Shown: positions 36,486 to 47,500 of the stretch, in pieces
Layout: the number at the start of each line of letters is the position of its first letter
Numbering within the stretch: the stretch's first letter is position 1
DNA from: Glandiceps talaboti
Lineage: Eukaryota > Hemichordata > Enteropneusta > Spengelidae
Length of the DNA: 47,500 nt
Assembly (NCBI RefSeq): GCF_964340395.1
Contig: NC_135565.1
Span: forward strand, 5,009,142-5,056,641
Direction of reading: 5' to 3'
The notes under the pieces: generated by a model
The model's input: the letters and a program-made list of their open reading frames with translations, nothing else
What the model was told of the DNA's origin: nothing
The model's database searches: none
Translations under genes and position numbers: made by a program

Positions 36486-38744
36486 CGAATAATTAACGAA
36501 CAAACATTTGCTGCGGTTTGTGCAACATCGAAGTATCGGCTCGTAGTGTTCCCCACTCACTAAAGTCACCACATAATTGCATTATTTGACACAATAATCA
36601 CACCGTGAATCCAGTGGCTAGTAAAGTTCACTCTCTTTGTAGGCATTAGCGGTATCAGACTGCACCAGAAAAGCCGCTATTGTTTTCCACGTTCTTTCAC
36701 AATTTAAAGGCTATTGTTTACGTGTATAAACCCCCCATTAGTAGAACAATACTTACGTCGGAATTCTTGTTGATTCCTGTCCGATAATTGACCCCTATTA
36801 CGGTGTTATTTGTTAGTTGCTGAGTTAAATCGCCCCTTTCCCTTTACACTCTTAATTTTGCTATTATTCATTTTTAGTTTGAACATTTCCGCATAGAGTG
36901 ATTTCAGTCCTCGATTTCAAGCGAACGCCACGAGAACCAATGCCTCGAAACCGATGTCATGATCAAGATGTGTGCCCCGTCCCGTCGTTGAATTCACAAC
37001 CGTAAATTAAAGTTACTGTACCCATTTTCCTGAAAATTCGCTACTATAATGCACATTTTGGAACCGTTTCAGCTTTATTTTAGTCCGAACTCATGTAAAT
37101 AACCGTTATGTAATTATATATAAAAATTTGGGGTAAACACGCCTTGATTTAAGACTTGAATTGAGAAGAAGGTAATGTCGTCTCCGAAATTTTTGACGAG
37201 CTCAGAGCTAAGCGGGAGAACTCGAACTGTGGATGGTTTTAGACATGTCCCTTTCTCCTCACTCGGCTGGTTTACTCGTTTAACCCACGACCGTACAAGC
37301 GACGTACGGCAATATAGTGTTCATGTTACCGTAACGTCAAGAGCATAGCCCGTGACATCAGAAGAGTTGCTACAACCACTGACAGATGTGAAGAAATGTT
37401 TCTGTATGTGGTGGTCACACGACTTGGACATTTACGGACACTGTGGCGTAGCTTTAAGTTTTCCACTGGGTATGACCCCATTTTGTATTCCTCTTTTTTC
37501 AACCACTCGAGTTCAACCACGCCACGACATCCATCATTTTCGTTACCACTGACCACACCGGAAAAATTATGAAAAGGCAAATTGAAAAATAAACCGGAAC
37601 AGAGTAGGACTACCCCTAAAACCAGGTCATTGAGATACAATCGCTAACTTGCATGCCAAACCCCATATGTCACATAGCGTCATTGAAGTTAATTGAACAG
37701 TTCCACGCTGTGACTAATATACAGTCTCTAGAATTTATAGCATCAGCGACCAGGCTAAACACATACAAACTTGCTGTACAAACGTACAGCGGATAAGTTT
37801 GGTCAGAAACAACGTCCGACCTTCGCCATTTTCGCGAAACTCTGTTTTGATACTAGTTACTGGCATACGCCCCGTTATCGTACACTCACACGCTACAGGA
37901 GCCTTGTACACAAAACAATAAACTTACTAGCAATCGTCGAGTTCTCTCGGTCAGTTCTTTCGGACATCATTTCTAATATACAGACAACAGCCGCTAAATC
38001 AACAAAGTTATCAGTGGTCTTGTCAAAATTCGGCACTCCCTGTAAACTTCTGTCACTGTTTACATGTATCTCTTGAACGGCGTGTCATCGAGTTTTGCAC
38101 CAGCGCACTGCTCACCGTGTGTAGCGAATGAGCTCGGATGTCAACACAGTGAAATTTAATACGTATTTTAACAATGCCTGTGACCGCCTGTTACATTGGG
38201 TTCGGCATGTTGCGTGCATAGTAAGGGGCGCAATTAACAAAAACAGTAATCGCCAATTAAAAAGCCTTTTAATTAACAAAAGTGGTCTTCGCTAAACTCA
38301 TTAATGAAGATTCGACGAAAGTTTCGGCCACCACCAGAGAAAAAATCCCGGAGGCTTTTCATACATTTATTTATTTCGACTCGGTCAAAAATTTTCTTAA
38401 ATAAATTACAATTTCATTGTATATATTTAATTTAACATTTACTCAAGGTAGGAGCTGCAAATTCAAACAAGAATGTCGTTTTTGCAGTGTAGCATATGCT
38501 GAAATTGGGTTTATTAATAGTGGTTACATACAATTACACTTCTAACGAATCTGGTTTTGTAACTGAAAGCAATTAACTATTCTATGAACAGGAAATGGTA
38601 TGTTCACCGTTAATTAGTTGACAGAGCGTTTCTGGTAAAAAAAAATAATCATTGAATATTAGGAAGTGGGTTGGTTGTAGTTGACTGATGGCGGCTACAT
38701 TTTGTAGCGTGATTCCTGTACGAGAATTTAGGCAACGTATACGT
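36486..38744. other. repeat-poor region upstream of LMO; possible promoter or enhancer area
   Basis: No recognisable exon. Open frames at 37326-37640 and 37771-38076 have no known domain. A minus-strand donor-like site (GAC|gtaagt at about 36757) could end a noncoding first exon, but no ATG or supporting acceptor is visible. The segment 38231-38291 holds paired AATTAACAAAA words and a CAATTAAAAAGCC/TTTTAATTAA inverted motif. Confidence 0.35.
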
Positions 38745-38745
38745 A

Positions 38746-38778
38746 GGTTTGTTTGTTTGTTTGTTTGTTTGTTTGTTT
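38746..38778. repeat. (GTTT)n microsatellite
   Basis: Eight GTTT units in a row. Confidence 0.95.
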
Positions 38779-40591
<1,813 letters not shown>

Positions 40592-40594
40592 TGG

Positions 40595-40641
<47 letters not shown>
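40592..40641. repeat. (TTG)n trinucleotide repeat
   Basis: About 16 TTG units; the poly-Asn frame on the minus strand is a product of the repeat. Confidence 0.97.
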
Positions 40642-41260
40642 ATAATAAGTTATAAGGAACCCGGATGTATCGCACGTGGTGGCCTTGGAGACTGTCAATG
40701 TTCCAAAATACAGTTGTATCCTCGGGGACACATTTCCATGAAATAACAGTTATTCAATTTTCTCCAAACTTTGTAAAATGAAAGCCTTTTCCTCGTCCTT
40801 TAAAAATTTACTTCTTGTTTTGAAGGAAATGGTCAAATCTTTTATTTACTCGGAGTGCATTAATTTATTTTCTACACAGAATTCGGCGGTCATATTGATT
40901 CCAGAAATTATTAAATTTTTGTTATATCATTTGATCTTTGTCGGAGACCAGATTTTTGTTTTCTTTGATTTTAACTAACAAAGAATTGGAGTTTTCTCGA
41001 AGAAAGTAACAGCAAAAAATGTAAGGGTTTATTTCCGAATCGCATTTATGTTAGAACGAAAACATAATGTTATTGATTGGGTGTTTTGAATAGTATATTA
41101 TGATCAAATACCTACAATGTAACTACCAGCGCAGACACCTCAAGCAACATGTAATTTTGAACGGACGTGGAAAATCATTGTTTTATTACCATGAATAACA
41201 GCAAATCAATTTTTAGATACGATTGCTTTTGTAGTAATTTTCTAATTGAAATTTAGTAAA
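40642..41260. other. no recognisable feature
   Basis: No repeat, exon or RNA gene recognised; the open frame at 40778-40978 is unremarkable. Confidence 0.5.
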
Positions 41261-41299
41261 GAGGATGAGTGGCCAGGCTCAAAAAAAATCGGGACTTTC

Positions 41300-41660
41300 A
41301 CTTGCTGAAGACGACAATTTCTTAAAATACACTTGGCGGGAAAAATTATGTAAAGTAACTCAAATCCCAAACAGTTAGAGGAATTTTAAGCCGAGAAATG
41401 TGTGATTCGTTTGATCTTGTCTAAAATAACTGTTTTGGTATTTCCAAAGACGACAATTTCTTTAAATACTGTTGGCGGGGAAAATTTAGTAAACTATAGA
41501 TCTAAGTTCAATATTTAGACAAAAAAATTGAAGTTGAGGTCTGTTCTTTAAACGTGTCTAAATAATACTAGAATTTTCAAATAATTACTGGCGACGACAA
41601 TTTCTGTATATGAAAAACTTGAAAATTGTTCTTTTGGCAGGAACCTTGACTAAAAAGGTG
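41300..41660 (+). repeat. degenerate tandem repeat, about 140-bp period, three copies
   Basis: GACGACAATTTCT occurs near 41309, 41448 and 41593. In each copy it is followed about 15-30 bp later by TTGGCGGG or TTGGCAGG and is preceded, in copies 2 and 3, by TGTCTAAA and TTTCCAAA/TTTTCAAA. The spacing is 139 and 144 bp and the sequences between are strongly diverged. Confidence 0.7.
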
Positions 41661-41794
41661 TCGATTCACAAGTTTGACGACAGTTCACAAGAACAATGGA
41701 AAACATTTGTGATTTTCATATAAATAAATACAAAGTTTATGTACGATATCGATCAGACAACAAGTGACATTAGTTGGTGCTGAGACTGTGACAC

Positions 41795-41798
<4 letters not shown>

Positions 41799-41839
<41 letters not shown>

Positions 41840-41851
41840 TAGATAGATAGA
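41799..41851. repeat. (CAGA)n-(TAGA)n microsatellite
   Basis: About ten CAGA units pass into three TAGA units. Confidence 0.97.
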
Positions 41852-42594
41852 AGCACTTAATTTACAGTTTCCACTTGAAGCTATTGCTCGCACCTGTTCC
41901 ACAAAACTTATCAGTGGAAGAAATATAATCACTAACAAGACTTAGATTAAATATTTTATTTCTTAAAACTGAAAGAGTTGTTACCCTTTGGCTGCGTCAC
42001 CCATACTAATCACTAACGGCAGATTAAGTGTAACCCATATTGGCATAAATTTTGTAACACAATCGACCACTGTGAAACATTTGATTCGATGAAATGGACA
42101 TTGAATACGGCCGGTAATGCGTTGTGTCTAACCCTCCGGGGACGAGCCAGTTGGTGGATTTTAGGTTTCATGACATTTCACTAAAACTCAAGTGTCTTTG
42201 ACGAATACTTTTAAAATCAAATTCGTGATCTGCGAGTGTGATTCACACTCGGATGTTATTTCCATGCAACATATTGAAGTAAATATGGCGTATTAAGTAG
42301 TAAATCGATGTGCTTTTACGAACAATCGCACAATGTCACACAAGCTCAATAAGCGGACTTCATTCGTTTAGGGGGAGGGGTATGGCGTCAATGCTTCATT
42401 TTCGCACTTCTAACCAAATTTCGACGGAAAACTTTCACTCCTTCAATGATAACAGCTTTTGTATTTACTACCGAGATGTTGATAAGTTGATAAAAATTGA
42501 CTTGGTGCTGGTACTCGGTTTCTGGTAGTATTTTTTTTTAATGTGTTTACAATCATGTTTTTACATTACATCGATCATAGTAACTGTGGTACGT
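41852..42594. other. no gene recognised
   Basis: TTCGTTTAGGGGGAG occurs at 42363 and again 301 bp later at 42664. No exon is supported. Confidence 0.45.
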
Positions 42595-42765
42595 GGTGTA
42601 ACCACTACAGCTTTCATCATAGTTTACATCATATATAAATGTTTGATGTCACACTTGTGAACGTTCGTTTAGGGGGAGAGGGAGGCGGGTTTTGACCTAA
42701 ACGAACGATGACGATGTTCGATTGTTGAGATTGTGGGACATGGTGCGATCGTCCCCTTAAGATGA
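42595..42765. repeat. dispersed repeat shared with 23430-23545, copy 2, with internal hairpin
   Basis: Shares TTTCATCATAGTTTAC and a TGCGATCGTCCCCTTA block with the copy at 23430. In addition it contains a hairpin: GTTCGTTTAGG (42663) pairs with CCTAAACGAAC (42697), around a purine-rich loop. Confidence 0.5.
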
Positions 42766-42817
42766 GTTTGCGCTATCGAGTTTAAATTTGTTTATAAAAT
42801 ATAACCATTTAATGCAA

Positions 42818-43197
42818 TAAGGCCTAATAAAACAAATTATGTGGTTCCGATTACGCTCAATTTTAGAATAGGTGGGGTAGGTAGATTTTTTATTTTATTT
42901 TATTATGTTTTTTTTATGTGTGTGTGTCTAGTTCAGGTTTTCCATTGTTTTCCAAATGGTCTCTGTGTTGTTTATTTCTTCCTATCAGATGTGCAGCCAT
43001 TACAGATTGGAAGAATAGTTTTATTTTGTCTTTCTAAGTTGATGTCAGCTTCCGCACCCACTATTTCTCGTGAGACTTCATAATTTTTGCGATTTTATTA
43101 TTTTTTTCTCGAATACCAAAAAAAAAGTTTAGGGTTGGCAGTGAAAAGCTAGGTGGGGTCGGGTAACCGGAACCAAACAATTATTTTTTAGGCCTAA
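42818..43197 (-). mobile_element. GGCC-ended Harbinger-like MITE, copy 2, intact TAA duplication
   Basis: The element is 42821-43194 (374 bp) and lies in the opposite orientation to copies 1 and 3. TAA flanks it at 42818-42820 and 43195-43197. It starts GGCCTAATAAAAC and ends GTTTTTTAGGCC-like (ATTTTTTAGGCC). Internal blocks (AGATGTGCAGCCATTACAGA, TTGATGTCAGCTTC) are the complements of those in copy 1. Short open frames inside are not conserved between copies. Confidence 0.9.
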
Positions 43198-43754
43198 CAG
43201 GTGTACGTATACATCATGTAATTATGCAGTCTTCGTAGTACATTTGCAATTTCTATGTTTTACAATAAACCTGTGCTTTTCTTGCGCTATAAGTCGGGTC
43301 AGTCTTTCGTGGAAATTTTCCATACTGACAGACAAACACAGTGAAAAAAAATCACTAATAAAAACTTTTCCATTAATTTTGGTTGCTAAGAAAGAACTCA
43401 ATTGCCCGTAGTACAATGCAAACCGGAAGTGGAGAATTCGAACATAGCGCCCTCTACTCTTGAGTACTGGTGTTGGGGGGTAACATACACCAGGGTATAC
43501 CAAACACGGCATGTCCCTTGCAAGTTGATGTTCCAGTAAATGGTTGAAAATGTAGGTCTGCTACCCAACAGTATTACTAAATATTGTATTACCCTGGTTG
43601 GGGTTATAATATATATACAAAAATGTAAAAATTACAGCGACTGATTGTATATTTTTTTACGGAGAGTTGAGATATGGCCTATATGCAGCTAGAATTTTAG
43701 TATATCATGTCATTTTCAGTCTCCCATGGGACAGACAGACAGGAAGAACAACGC
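43198..43754. other. no supported gene; a weak minus-strand frame at 43222-43512
   Basis: The minus-strand frame contains a Met followed by ENFHERLTRLIAQEKHRFIV, which looks somewhat protein-like, but it has no recognisable family, no clear splice donor and a compositionally odd upstream half. Confidence 0.3.
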
Positions 43755-44020
43755 CCTCACAGTCGATTCTACAAAGGGCAATTGAAAATGCTTACATAAA
43801 AGCTTGATTAAACTATTCTAGTATAAATGTTTTAATGTCAATACAGGACTTCTATGAGATAACAGTTGTCTTCTGGCATAATATCGTTTGAACAGTTCAT
43901 TGCATAAGGATATCCTCAATTACGTGTACGTCATCGGATCGTTTATTTTATATCAGAATACCAGGTTTGAAATCAGTCAATTTATTGCAAGTGATGGTTC
44001 ATCAGTATGATTCTGGAATC
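43755..44020 (-). repeat. dispersed repeat family R330, copy 3
   Basis: Read on the minus strand, blocks TTTCAAACCTGGTATTCTG, ATCCGATGACGTA, GCCAGAAGACAA, TAGAATAGTTTAATCAAG and AAGCATTTTCA follow the same order as in copies 1 and 2. Confidence 0.7.
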
Positions 44021-44903
44021 AGTAAGTAGAATAATGCGAACACCTTTTAAAAATGACGCAGTAAAGAATACACACAGAAACTTACGTATTAAAACTCAGC
44101 TTGTGCCCCTTACACGCTTGAGCCCCTAAGATTAATCTACTGCTTAGCACAAGGAAGGCCGCACTATTAGGTTATGATATCTAGATCTACAACCGTCCCC
44201 GTACGTGCTAGCAGTAGCTTATGAACTGGGCAAGTAAACAGATTAATCGGAGTCACAATAGCACTTCATGATCACACAGCATGTTGGAAGTATAGTACAT
44301 GAAGACACTACAGTCAAGTGTTTGTTAACATTTAGTTTTATGGCTTCTTTATTAGATAATGTGTGTACTTGAAATGCCAGCAGAACTTGGAATATGTTTG
44401 TCAATGTGATAAAACGGCCATAAAAGCGTTCCTATCAAATTATGAAATGTAATACAAGTCTCGTTTTTTTTGAACACGTTGTGCCATCATTCCAAATTCT
44501 TATTATTGTCTTTCCCTGTTTGCACCAAGGTTCTGCCGGATACCTCTAGCATCGCGACTGATGTAGGTGTACAAGCATTCTTTGATTGCCTATGTAGTGA
44601 TATGTTTACCACCGTACGTGTACAAGGACATTGTTTTCCCATGAACGTAGTAACTGTACTTTGATATCCCCCTGTGCACCAACGTACTTAGTCATACATT
44701 CATATGGCCCTAGCTACCCAATTTAAATTAATGATAATAATAGAAGCTAGTGACATCATGAGATCCTCTATGACTCGTAAAAGCGGTTAATTTAATTTGT
44801 ATTCAAAGTGAAAACTGGAAGTCTCCTAGGTAATTGTGTCTGTTGCAATTTTCAACACTCATAAAGACCCAGGGTAATACGTGTATTGTTGTTATTATTT
44901 TGG
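44021..44903. other. no recognisable feature
   Basis: No exon or repeat recognised; open frame 44470-44664 is unremarkable. Confidence 0.5.
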
Positions 44904-45211
44904 TAAGACCTAAACAAATTCGTTTTGTTCCGGTTACCCGATCCCACATAGTTTTTCACTGCCTAGACTTTTTTTTAACATAAAAGTCTTACGAGAAATA
45001 GTGGATGCGAAAACTGACATCAACTTAGAAAGACAATATAAAACTGTTCGTCCAATCTGTAATGGCTATACATCCGATAGATAGAAAGAAATAACACGGA
45101 GACCATTTGGACAACAATGGAAAACCTGAACTAGACACTCACACACAAATAAAAATAAAATAAAAAATCTACCTACCCTACCCATTCTAAAAAAATAATT
45201 ATTAGGCCTAA
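44904..45211 (+). mobile_element. GGCC-ended Harbinger-like MITE, copy 3, internally deleted
   Basis: The element is 44907-45208 (302 bp), flanked by TAA at 44904-44906 and 45209-45211. It starts GACCTAAACAAATTCG (one change from GGCC) and ends ATTATTAGGCC. Relative to copy 1 it lacks about 70 bp in total, in two places. Same orientation as copy 1. Confidence 0.88.
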
Positions 45212-45287
45212 AAACACGATGGTTGCTAATCTTAGCAGCACGTCGTCTTTGCAAAAGTATTTTTTACCTTTTTTTTCATTTTGTCAA

Positions 45288-45826
45288 ATTTCATCACCTG
45301 GCGCAACAGCAATCTTACTAAAACTGCTACATTTTATTATCTATCCTGTGACTCCATCAATCTTACTAACATTGCTACATTTTATCATCTTTCCTGTGAC
45401 TATAGAAATCTTGCTGACAGTGCTTCAGTAATAACATTTTCTGTTTCTGAGCTACCTTCAAAACAGATCTTCGCCAAATGATCGGATGTTATACAGTGCA
45501 CAGCAGTGTCACAAAGTGGTAAAATTGTCGTCGAGCCAGACGATAATATGCAGCATCATTAGTAAGTTTTTTTGTGAGCCAGATGTTAATATGCTGCAAT
45601 GTTAGTAAGATTTTTTCGAGCATGTTAAAGGTGTTTTGCTGAAGGAGGCGATGAAATGTAGCAATGTTAGTAAGGTGTTTTGTTGAGCCAGGCGTAGAAT
45701 GTAGCAATATTAGTAAGATTTTTGTTGAGCCAGACGATAAAATGTAGCACTGCTAGTAAGGTGTTTTGCTGGGCGAGACGATGAAATGTTGCAATGTAGT
45801 AGGATTGCTGTCGTGCCAGACACAAG
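45288..45826. repeat. 43-bp repeat, locus E (head-to-head arrays)
   Basis: Minus units (ATCTTACTAACATTGCTACA, TTTTATCATCTTTCC) fill about 45288-45434. An 80-bp core follows, then seven or so plus units from 45516 to 45826 (GAGCCAGACGATAATATGCA, GATGAAATGTAGCAATGTTA). This is the longest head-to-head copy in the window. Confidence 0.87.
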
Positions 45827-47384
45827 GTTGTGTTTCTTATTAACTGGCCTCAAGTGTACTAACTTTAATTATGAAAGGGTGAACAGACGACTCCGGGTAA
45901 TTGCTAGGACTTTGTTACCGCTAACAATGACTATTATTACTACTAATAAATATGAAATCTAATTTTGATAAATTCAAATGAAAACTTTTCTTAAAAAAGA
46001 AAATAGCAAAAATTGTCGAAATAAAAAACATTGTAGAAAATACATTATGATATCCTGAGTAGCAATCCAAAATTTCTCCAAAAACGACGTTTTTCCCTGC
46101 GCCGGTTTCGAGAAACAAAATTAATTTGGTACAGAATCTTTCTTCATGGTTAATTATATATAACGTGAAATTTAAGATTAGGCCATTGTTTTAGCCTTGC
46201 GTTTAAGAGTTTTTATTGAGAGGCAAACATTTAATTGAAATCATCCAATGCTATACGTTTATACTCACGAATAAGATAAGTTATGCTGATGTAATTCTAT
46301 ATTTCAAATTTGCAATTTGCACTCTTATCACATTGTTCTTTTTAGTTTTTGATATCACAAATTATTTGATAAGCGATAATTCTATCAATTTCATCCCAAA
46401 TTATGAGGATAGGCAGCAGAAAGTTATGGTTACGAAATTGTTGAAAACATTTCTGCGCCCCAAAAGAAATTGGTACTGAAGCTTTTAGGAGGCAGACGAA
46501 TATTCGTAGAGATTATCCGAACATATGGCATCAATTCGATCTCACTTTCGTTGCCCCGGGGATAGAAGCAGTCGGCACGAGGAGGCGTGACTCGTACATA
46601 TGCAGTAGGGATTCTCCAAAATCGTTAGGCTAACGACCACTAAGTCCCTTCCTCGAATATTACCACAGCAGTCTCTCCTCTATAAGCAATCAAATTCATC
46701 CCGCCATGCCCTTCGGACCGTACTAGAATTACGTTATCAACTTAGATCACACGAGCTCGTGATCAAGAAAATCGCATCAAACCAAGAAAATAAGTTATTT
46801 GCGCCAAAGAAGATTTAGATTTAGTATTACCATAGCGACTCGAAATTGGCAAAGTTCCCCCTTAACACTACTAACATAAATTGAATTTAATATTTAATTT
46901 TCTATTACTCGAAATTGGAATGTGTCTTGCTGTGTGACGATATACTTAACTCGAAATTAACTCAGATCATGTTTGATGTTTGACCAGATATCTGTTGACA
47001 CCGCTTAGATTTTCATAGGAATTTACTTCAAAAGATTGAATTCAGTTGTCAACCGAGTTCATTGCTCATTTTCCCTACAATACAAATGAGAAATGCGGAG
47101 TTGCGATTTAACAAAATTACTTAAACATGTTCCGCAGAAATTAATTTTGTGTGATCTGAGCACCAAATAAACTGAGATAAGTCAAAAGTAATTGAAAAAA
47201 ACCCGTAGGATTAAATAGTTTTTGTTATGATCATGAATGGTACGGATTTAGCTCTGGTGACACACAGTGGTGATGGTGGTGTATGTGTAGTAAAACACAG
47301 CATGTCACATTACGAATGTTTGCTAGAAATACGACGGCAGAAACCGGGCTTTCAACTAACTACAGCGAATTTCACAATACCGAG
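45827..47384. other. no recognisable feature
   Basis: The open frame at 46216-46479 shows no recognisable domain. No exon or repeat is supported. Confidence 0.5.
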
Positions 47385-47500
47385 CAGCTTTCCTGTTTGA
47401 TACAACCACGCAGAAACCAATAAGAAACTGGAATGCTACACTTTAAGATAGCAAGATTGAATGAGTGCAGTTTCTTGCTACATTTTATCTAAGTGAAATG
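47385..47500 (+). mobile_element. inverted-arm element, family marked by TTTAAGATAGC, copy 2 (cut by window end)
   Basis: The segment matches the reverse complement of 15060-15175. Shared blocks in order are TTTGATACAACCA, GAAACCAATAAGAAA, CTTTAAGATAGC, TTTCTTGCTACA and TCTAAGTGAA. The rest of the element, if present, lies beyond the window. Confidence 0.75.

Noticed and set aside
37326-37640. 104-residue minus-strand frame upstream of LMO as a possible gene
   Set aside because: No recognisable domain, no clear splice borders, and an antisense frame overlaps it. It may be chance in a GC-richer patch.
45921-46479. Hydrophobic frames near 46 kb as membrane protein exons
   Set aside because: Phe/Ile/Leu-rich peptides are expected from AT-rich DNA; no family resemblance or splice structure was seen.

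Overview
This is an AT-rich window of an animal nuclear genome. It has spliced genes with GT-AG introns, a very high density of simple repeats (CATA, CAGA, CT, CA and TATC tracts), remnants of non-LTR retrotransposons and several families of short inverted-repeat elements. Codon-rich sequence is scarce. The one gene I can identify with confidence is a LIM-only transcription cofactor of the LMO1/LMO3 (rhombotin) class, on the minus strand. Together with the repeat profile this suggests a marine invertebrate bilaterian (lophotrochozoan or invertebrate deuterostome). I cannot place it more precisely from the sequence alone.

Layout. From 1 to about 24 kb there is no recognisable gene. This part holds microsatellites, a 165-bp tandem duplication (883-1193), fold-back elements (10149-10611, 12543-12681, about 14815-15180), a nested pair of non-LTR retrotransposon remnants (16531-17845) and a 10-bp-unit minisatellite (18871-19130). 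From 25,071 to about 34,341 lies the LMO gene, read right to left: a possible start exon (34332-34341), the LIM1 exon (34017-34227), a 7.9-kb intron, the first LIM2 exon (25949-26074), a 664-bp intron filled with a TGTA microsatellite, and the terminal exon (25071-25284). The large intron contains several blocks of a 43-bp repeat and a 693-bp Harbinger-like MITE. From 34.4 to 47.5 kb, upstream of LMO, there is a comparatively repeat-poor stretch (about 35.2-39.9 kb) rich in ATTA-type motifs, then more microsatellites, MITEs and another 43-bp repeat block.

The most unusual structure is a family of about 43-bp repeats in and around the LMO locus. At four of five loci it is arranged head to head: a minus-oriented array, a short core, then a plus-oriented array. 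This resembles the organisation of fold-back (FB/Galileo-type) transposons. One of these arrays carries a Harbinger-like MITE whose target site can be reconstructed exactly from the neighbouring repeat units. Three further dispersed families recur inside this one window: a 300-375-bp MITE with GGCC termini and TAA target duplications, a roughly 330-bp repeat marked by ATCCGATGACGTA, and an inverted-arm repeat marked by TTTAAGATAGC.

Everything here was read by eye. Gene identity rests on recognising the LIM domains and splice sites. Family assignments of repeats rest on termini and target duplications, not on a database search.
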